From: an uncultured Prevotellaceae bacterium
GTDB lineage: Bacteria > Bacteroidota > Bacteroidia > Bacteroidales > Bacteroidaceae
Direction of reading: 5' to 3'
Assembly: GCA_937898415.1 (NCBI GenBank)
Contig: CALDLA010000121.1
Coordinates: 26,630 to 90,629, forward strand
Length of the DNA stretch: 64,000 bases
Of the stretch, positions 61,163 through 64,000 are shown piece after piece; the first letter of the stretch is position 1, and each line of letters starts with the position of its first letter. A program made the translations under genes and the position numbers. The notes beneath the pieces are model-generated. The model did no database searches. It saw nothing but the letters and a program-made list of their open reading frames with translations, and was not told the origin of the DNA.

Positions 61163-61934
61163 CCCTGACTACGAACCAGCAATGTAACAGGAAAGTCTGG
61201 ACGACGCCGTAATGGCGCTGCATCACAAGGTATCGTTCGCGCAACGATGCCTTGTGGTTTTTTGTGGTGGCACCCTCATCCAGATAGTTGGCCACCACCA
61301 TACCTATATTATATAGAGGCAACCCCATGCGCTCTGTCTCACGCATCACACGGATGCACCAGTCAACATCGGCTGAGAAACGGTAGCGGGTGTCGTACTG
61401 CAGGTTCTTAGCAATGTCGGTACGGGCATAGAAAGCCTGATGGCAGACCAACATTCCCTGACGGAATGAGCGCCACGTCAGCTTGGCAGGCGGTTGCAAG
61501 CGTCGCGGATGCAGAAAGTGTCCGTCACCGTCAACCACATCAGTATGACCATAGAGCACACCCGGCAACTCGGCTGTCGGAAGCTCAGCCAGCTTGCAAC
61601 GGTGTACCACTTGCTCCAGCGTGTCAGCCTGTGGGAAGCTGTCGCCCGCATTCATAAAGACGATATAGTCGCCAGAGGCCTGCGTCAGACCTTTATTCAT
61701 GGCATCATAGATACCGTGGTCAGGCTCTGACTGGATGATGACCTTATGCTCCGTCTCCGACTCATCGCTCTTCTGCTTATAGGCTTCTACCAACACCAAA
61801 GTATGATCTTTCGAAGCCCCGTCAATAATCAGGTGCTCCACTCCCTTATAGTTCTGGGCGAACACGCTGTCAAGCGTCCGTTGCAGGACAGCCTCAGCGT
61901 TGTAGGTAATGGTGACGACCGTGAATCGTATCAT
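61146..61934 (-). CDS. family 2 glycosyltransferase
   Basis: 262 residues. GT-A fold motifs: FTVVTITYNAEAVLQRTLDSV at the N-terminus, LIIDGASKDHT, SEPDHGIYDAMNKGL and FMNAGDSF. This is the WcaA/colanic-acid type that transfers a sugar in polysaccharide assembly. Overlaps the upstream family 4 enzyme gene by 4 nt (same operon) and, tail to tail, the amylase gene by 17 nt. Confidence 0.92.
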   Translation of the reverse strand: MIRFTVVTITYNAEAVLQRTLDSVFAQNYKGVEHLIIDGASKDHTLVLVEAYKQKSDESETEHKVIIQSEPDHGIYDAMNKGLTQASGDYIVFMNAGDSFPQADTLEQVVHRCKLAELPTAELPGVLYGHTDVVDGDGHFLHPRRLQPPAKLTWRSFRQGMLVCHQAFYARTDIAKNLQYDTRYRFSADVDWCIRVMRETERMGLPLYNIGMVVANYLDEGATTKNHKASLRERYLVMQRHYGVVQTFLLHCWFVVRAIVRR

Positions 61935-63205
61935 AGCTTATAGCCTTTCTGTGCGATGGCCTCGTTATAGACTTCCGTGTACTTCAGGGCCACACTCTGC
62001 TGGGAATAGCATCGGTTGACTTTCGAAACGGAGGCTTTACTAAGGGCTTTGCCATCAGCCTCGCAGAGCACCCAATGAAGGCCGCGTGCCAAATCCTCCG
62101 CATCACGGTAAGCAGCCACATAGCCATTCTTCTGATGGTCTATCATCTCAGGGATGCCCCCCACCTTAAATCCGACACAAGGGACACCGCATGCCATTGC
62201 CTCCATAATGGTATTGGGAAGATTCTCAGACAATGATGGCAGAACAAATACGTCGGCAGCATTATAGACATCCACAATGCGCCGCTCGTCATTGACATAA
62301 CCTAACGGGAATGCCTGAAAAGGAAGGGCCTCCGTCACCTCCTCACTATGTCCGCCCAATATGGCCACACACGTCCGCTGCGTCATTTCCTGATGCTCGG
62401 CAGCCAACTGCCGACATGCCTCCGTCAAATAGTCCATACCCTTATAGCGGTTGGTTGCACGCTGTGACACGAAAAGAACTATCTGCTTGTCGGCAGGCAA
62501 GTGAAGACGCCTGCGGGCCTCCGATTTATCCGTCACTTTATATATCTGTGTATCCAATGGATTGGGAATATTCGTTATCTTCTGATTCTGAAGCAGAGTA
62601 CTCTGACGGGCCTCTGACTCCAACCAGCGGCTACAGGCCACAAAAGTAATGCTCTGTCCTGACAATACCCCCAATTTGCGGCGCCCTATCTTGGCGGACA
62701 GGTCATTGGAGGAACCTCCGCCAGGCAGATACCTACAGTGGTGACAGCCTGTCTTGAAATGTATACAATCCAAAGTCAAATGGCAGATGGCTGTGGCAGG
62801 CCAGATATCATGCATCGTCCAGACGACCGGTTTGCCAGAACGCAGGATTGTACGAATGCCGCTCAACGACAACATTCCCTGATTAATCCAGTGCAGATGG
62901 ATGACATCAGCCTCCTTGAACTCTGGCAGACGGGTGATATCGGTTCCGGCATTGGCAATATCTATGTCAAACAGATGCTTCCGTGAACAATGTTGGTACA
63001 TATAAATGACAAGACGTTCCCACAGGAAACACCATTGCTGCCACCATTTTCCTTTCAGTCCTACAACCGTCAGCGAGTCTGTTTCCTTATCACGAACCAA
63101 CATCTTGGCCTTCACGCCGTGTCCGTTTAAAGCCTCCATCAGCCGACGTGCCGCCACAGCAGCACCGCCCGTACGTTCACTCGTATTGACGATAAGAACC
63201 CTCAT
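61931..63205 (-). CDS. family 4 glycosyltransferase
   Basis: 424 residues, GT-B fold. N-terminal MRVLIVNTSERTGGAAVAARRLMEAL, then VIHLHWINQGMLS and WTMHDIWPATAICHL. The C-terminal nucleotide-sugar motif is FVLPSLSENLPNTIMEAMACGVPCVGFKVGG. Likely adds a sugar in surface polysaccharide or glycan synthesis. Overlaps its neighbours by 4 nt on each side (ATGA), so a tightly coupled three-gene operon. Confidence 0.92.
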   Translation of the reverse strand: MRVLIVNTSERTGGAAVAARRLMEALNGHGVKAKMLVRDKETDSLTVVGLKGKWWQQWCFLWERLVIYMYQHCSRKHLFDIDIANAGTDITRLPEFKEADVIHLHWINQGMLSLSGIRTILRSGKPVVWTMHDIWPATAICHLTLDCIHFKTGCHHCRYLPGGGSSNDLSAKIGRRKLGVLSGQSITFVACSRWLESEARQSTLLQNQKITNIPNPLDTQIYKVTDKSEARRRLHLPADKQIVLFVSQRATNRYKGMDYLTEACRQLAAEHQEMTQRTCVAILGGHSEEVTEALPFQAFPLGYVNDERRIVDVYNAADVFVLPSLSENLPNTIMEAMACGVPCVGFKVGGIPEMIDHQKNGYVAAYRDAEDLARGLHWVLCEADGKALSKASVSKVNRCYSQQSVALKYTEVYNEAIAQKGYKL

Positions 63206-63747
63206 GCTTCCTTTGCCTTCTTGCGAGCCTCGCGCTCCCGCTCCTTCTGGGCCTTGCGGGCTTCCTTTTCACGGCGTTTCTGTTCCTTGGCCTGTTCCTT
63301 TTCGCGTTTCTTCTGCTCCTTTTGCAGTTTCTTCAACTCACGGGCACTCATCTTGGCAGCCTCTTTCTCGCTGGCAGCCTCTTCCTTGGCTTTTAGCGAT
63401 TCCTCCAACTTCTCGCGGATCATCTGCTTGTCGAAGGTAAAGACATGGCCAAACATTCCGAGCGAGAGCAACTGCTCTTCACCTTCCATCCGTACATAGG
63501 TTGTGTTGAGCACCAGATAGTCGTGCATCTTCAGTTTCGAGTTCAATGCCAACTCAATGGTCTTCACCACTACGCTCTGTCCCAGATCGGACAAAACGTT
63601 GTCACCAAACTTATTCTCGGCCTCCTCTTCCACAAACTCCTTGACGGCCTCCATCATGGCCTCCTTGTGCGCCTGCTTGTCGGGAACGGTCATTTTCATC
63701 AGTACTGCCACTAACAATATGATGACTATCACCAGTAATTTCTTCAT
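63202..63747 (-). CDS. small membrane-anchored protein with Lys/Glu-rich helical tail
   Basis: 181 residues. N-terminal membrane helix (about 3-20, LLVIVIILLVAVLMKM), a compact region (about 25-115; VPDKQAHKEAMMEAV ... MHDYLVLNTTYVRMEGEEQLLSLGMFGHVFTF) resembling DUF4359, then about 65 residues of Lys/Glu/Arg/Ala repeats (EKEQAKEQKRREKEARKAQKE) predicted to be a long charged helix. First gene of the glycosyltransferase operon. Function unknown. Confidence 0.75.
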   Translation of the reverse strand: MKKLLVIVIILLVAVLMKMTVPDKQAHKEAMMEAVKEFVEEEAENKFGDNVLSDLGQSVVVKTIELALNSKLKMHDYLVLNTTYVRMEGEEQLLSLGMFGHVFTFDKQMIREKLEESLKAKEEAASEKEAAKMSARELKKLQKEQKKREKEQAKEQKRREKEARKAQKEREREARKKAKEA

Positions 63748-63778
63748 TTCTCTGATATATGGTTTGATTTACAGCTTG

Positions 63779-63786
63779 CAAAGTTA
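63779..63786 (-). promoter_or_regulatory. -7 box of the glycosyltransferase operon
   Basis: TAACTTTG on the minus strand, 32 nt before the ATG at 63747. Confidence 0.6.
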
Positions 63787-63901
63787 AGAAAAAAAACGGG
63801 AACAAAAGTAATTCTTATGGAAATATTCGTTGTTTGCGCACACAATGCGTTGATTTACGTCAAGAGAAACGGCATATTATGCATTTTCCATGCTAAAATC
63901 C

Positions 63902-63932
63902 TTGTGTAGTACAAAAAATCGCCGTACCTTTG
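63902..63932 (+). promoter_or_regulatory. promoter for a gene beyond the right edge
   Basis: TTG (63902-63904), 20-nt spacer, TACCTTTG (63925-63932). The following leader (63933-64000) is rich in T/A with repeated GGTTA and TTTTAGGTT and contains no start codon in a long frame before the window ends. Confidence 0.65.
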
Positions 63933-64000
63933 CATCGTCGAAAGACAAAAGGTTAATAGATTGTTTTAGGTTAGTAGTAATATTTATAGTTTTAGGTTTT

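Noticed and set aside
1..64000. tRNA, rRNA or known riboswitch genes
   Set aside because: None recognised by eye on either strand; a covariance-model search would be decisive.

Overview
The window looks like a chromosomal segment of a Prevotellaceae-type member of the Bacteroidales. It has two SusC/SusD pairs, Bacteroidetes promoters of the TTG-N19/20-TAnnTTTG type in front of most transcription units, no obvious Shine-Dalgarno sequences, secreted proteins ending in a 'LSGRRIxxPxKGLYIxxxKKxxx' type tail, and an HU-like gene followed by a tiny ORF. Base composition is moderate.

Layout. (1) 0.3-18.7 kb, minus strand, is a starch/alpha-glucan region: a very large secreted multidomain protein, a SusA-like neopullulanase, a type I pullulanase, a secreted binding protein, a GH97 alpha-glucosidase (SusB-like), a bile-acid/sodium-symporter-family transporter, a DPE2-like 4-alpha-glucanotransferase, a GPH-type sugar transporter and a LacI-family regulator. 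(2) 18.9-26.5 kb, plus strand, divergent from the regulator, is a SusC-SusD-SusE-SusF set. (3) 26.6-36.4 kb is a tightly packed seven-gene run mixing two cytoplasmic GH13 enzymes, a complete partner-switching set (membrane PP2C phosphatase, STAS antagonist, RsbW-like ATPase), a lactate permease and an FAD/Fe-S D-lactate dehydrogenase. (4) 37-41.4 kb is a PL11 rhamnogalacturonan lyase joined to a long autotransporter-like repeat region. (5) 41.4-59.2 kb is a fructan locus: a membrane sensor with a periplasmic sugar-binding domain joined directly to an AraC DNA-binding domain, then SusC/SusD, a surface lipoprotein, a GH32-like lipoprotein, a small secreted protein, a GH32 enzyme, a sugar MFS transporter and a fructokinase. 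An HU-like gene between the sensor and SusC is split by an IS1634-type insertion sequence flanked by a 148-bp target duplication. (6) 59.4-61.2 kb is a surface alpha-amylase carrying the same LacI-type operator as the starch genes. (7) 61.1-63.7 kb, minus strand, holds two glycosyltransferases and a small membrane-anchored protein.

How it fits together. The surface alpha-amylase and SusC-F would capture and import starch fragments. Periplasmic neopullulanase, pullulanase and GH97 would shorten them, the GPH transporter would take up malto-oligosaccharides, and the glucanotransferase and cytoplasmic GH13/GlgX-type enzymes would handle them and stored glycogen. A perfect TGCAAACGTTTGCA-type palindrome lies 61.5-63.5 bp upstream of the -7 box of four promoters (malQ, lacI, susC, surface amylase), so one LacI-family protein probably controls the whole system, perhaps as an activator. 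The fructan genes share a different 16-nt promoter motif.

Most unusual: the partner-switching module embedded in the glycogen/lactate operon; the kinase-less sensor-AraC fusion; the IS with its 148-bp duplication; palindromic elements inserted in frame in coding genes; and 7-9-nt tandem microrepeats that serve as intergenic spacers and also occur inside genes at linkers.
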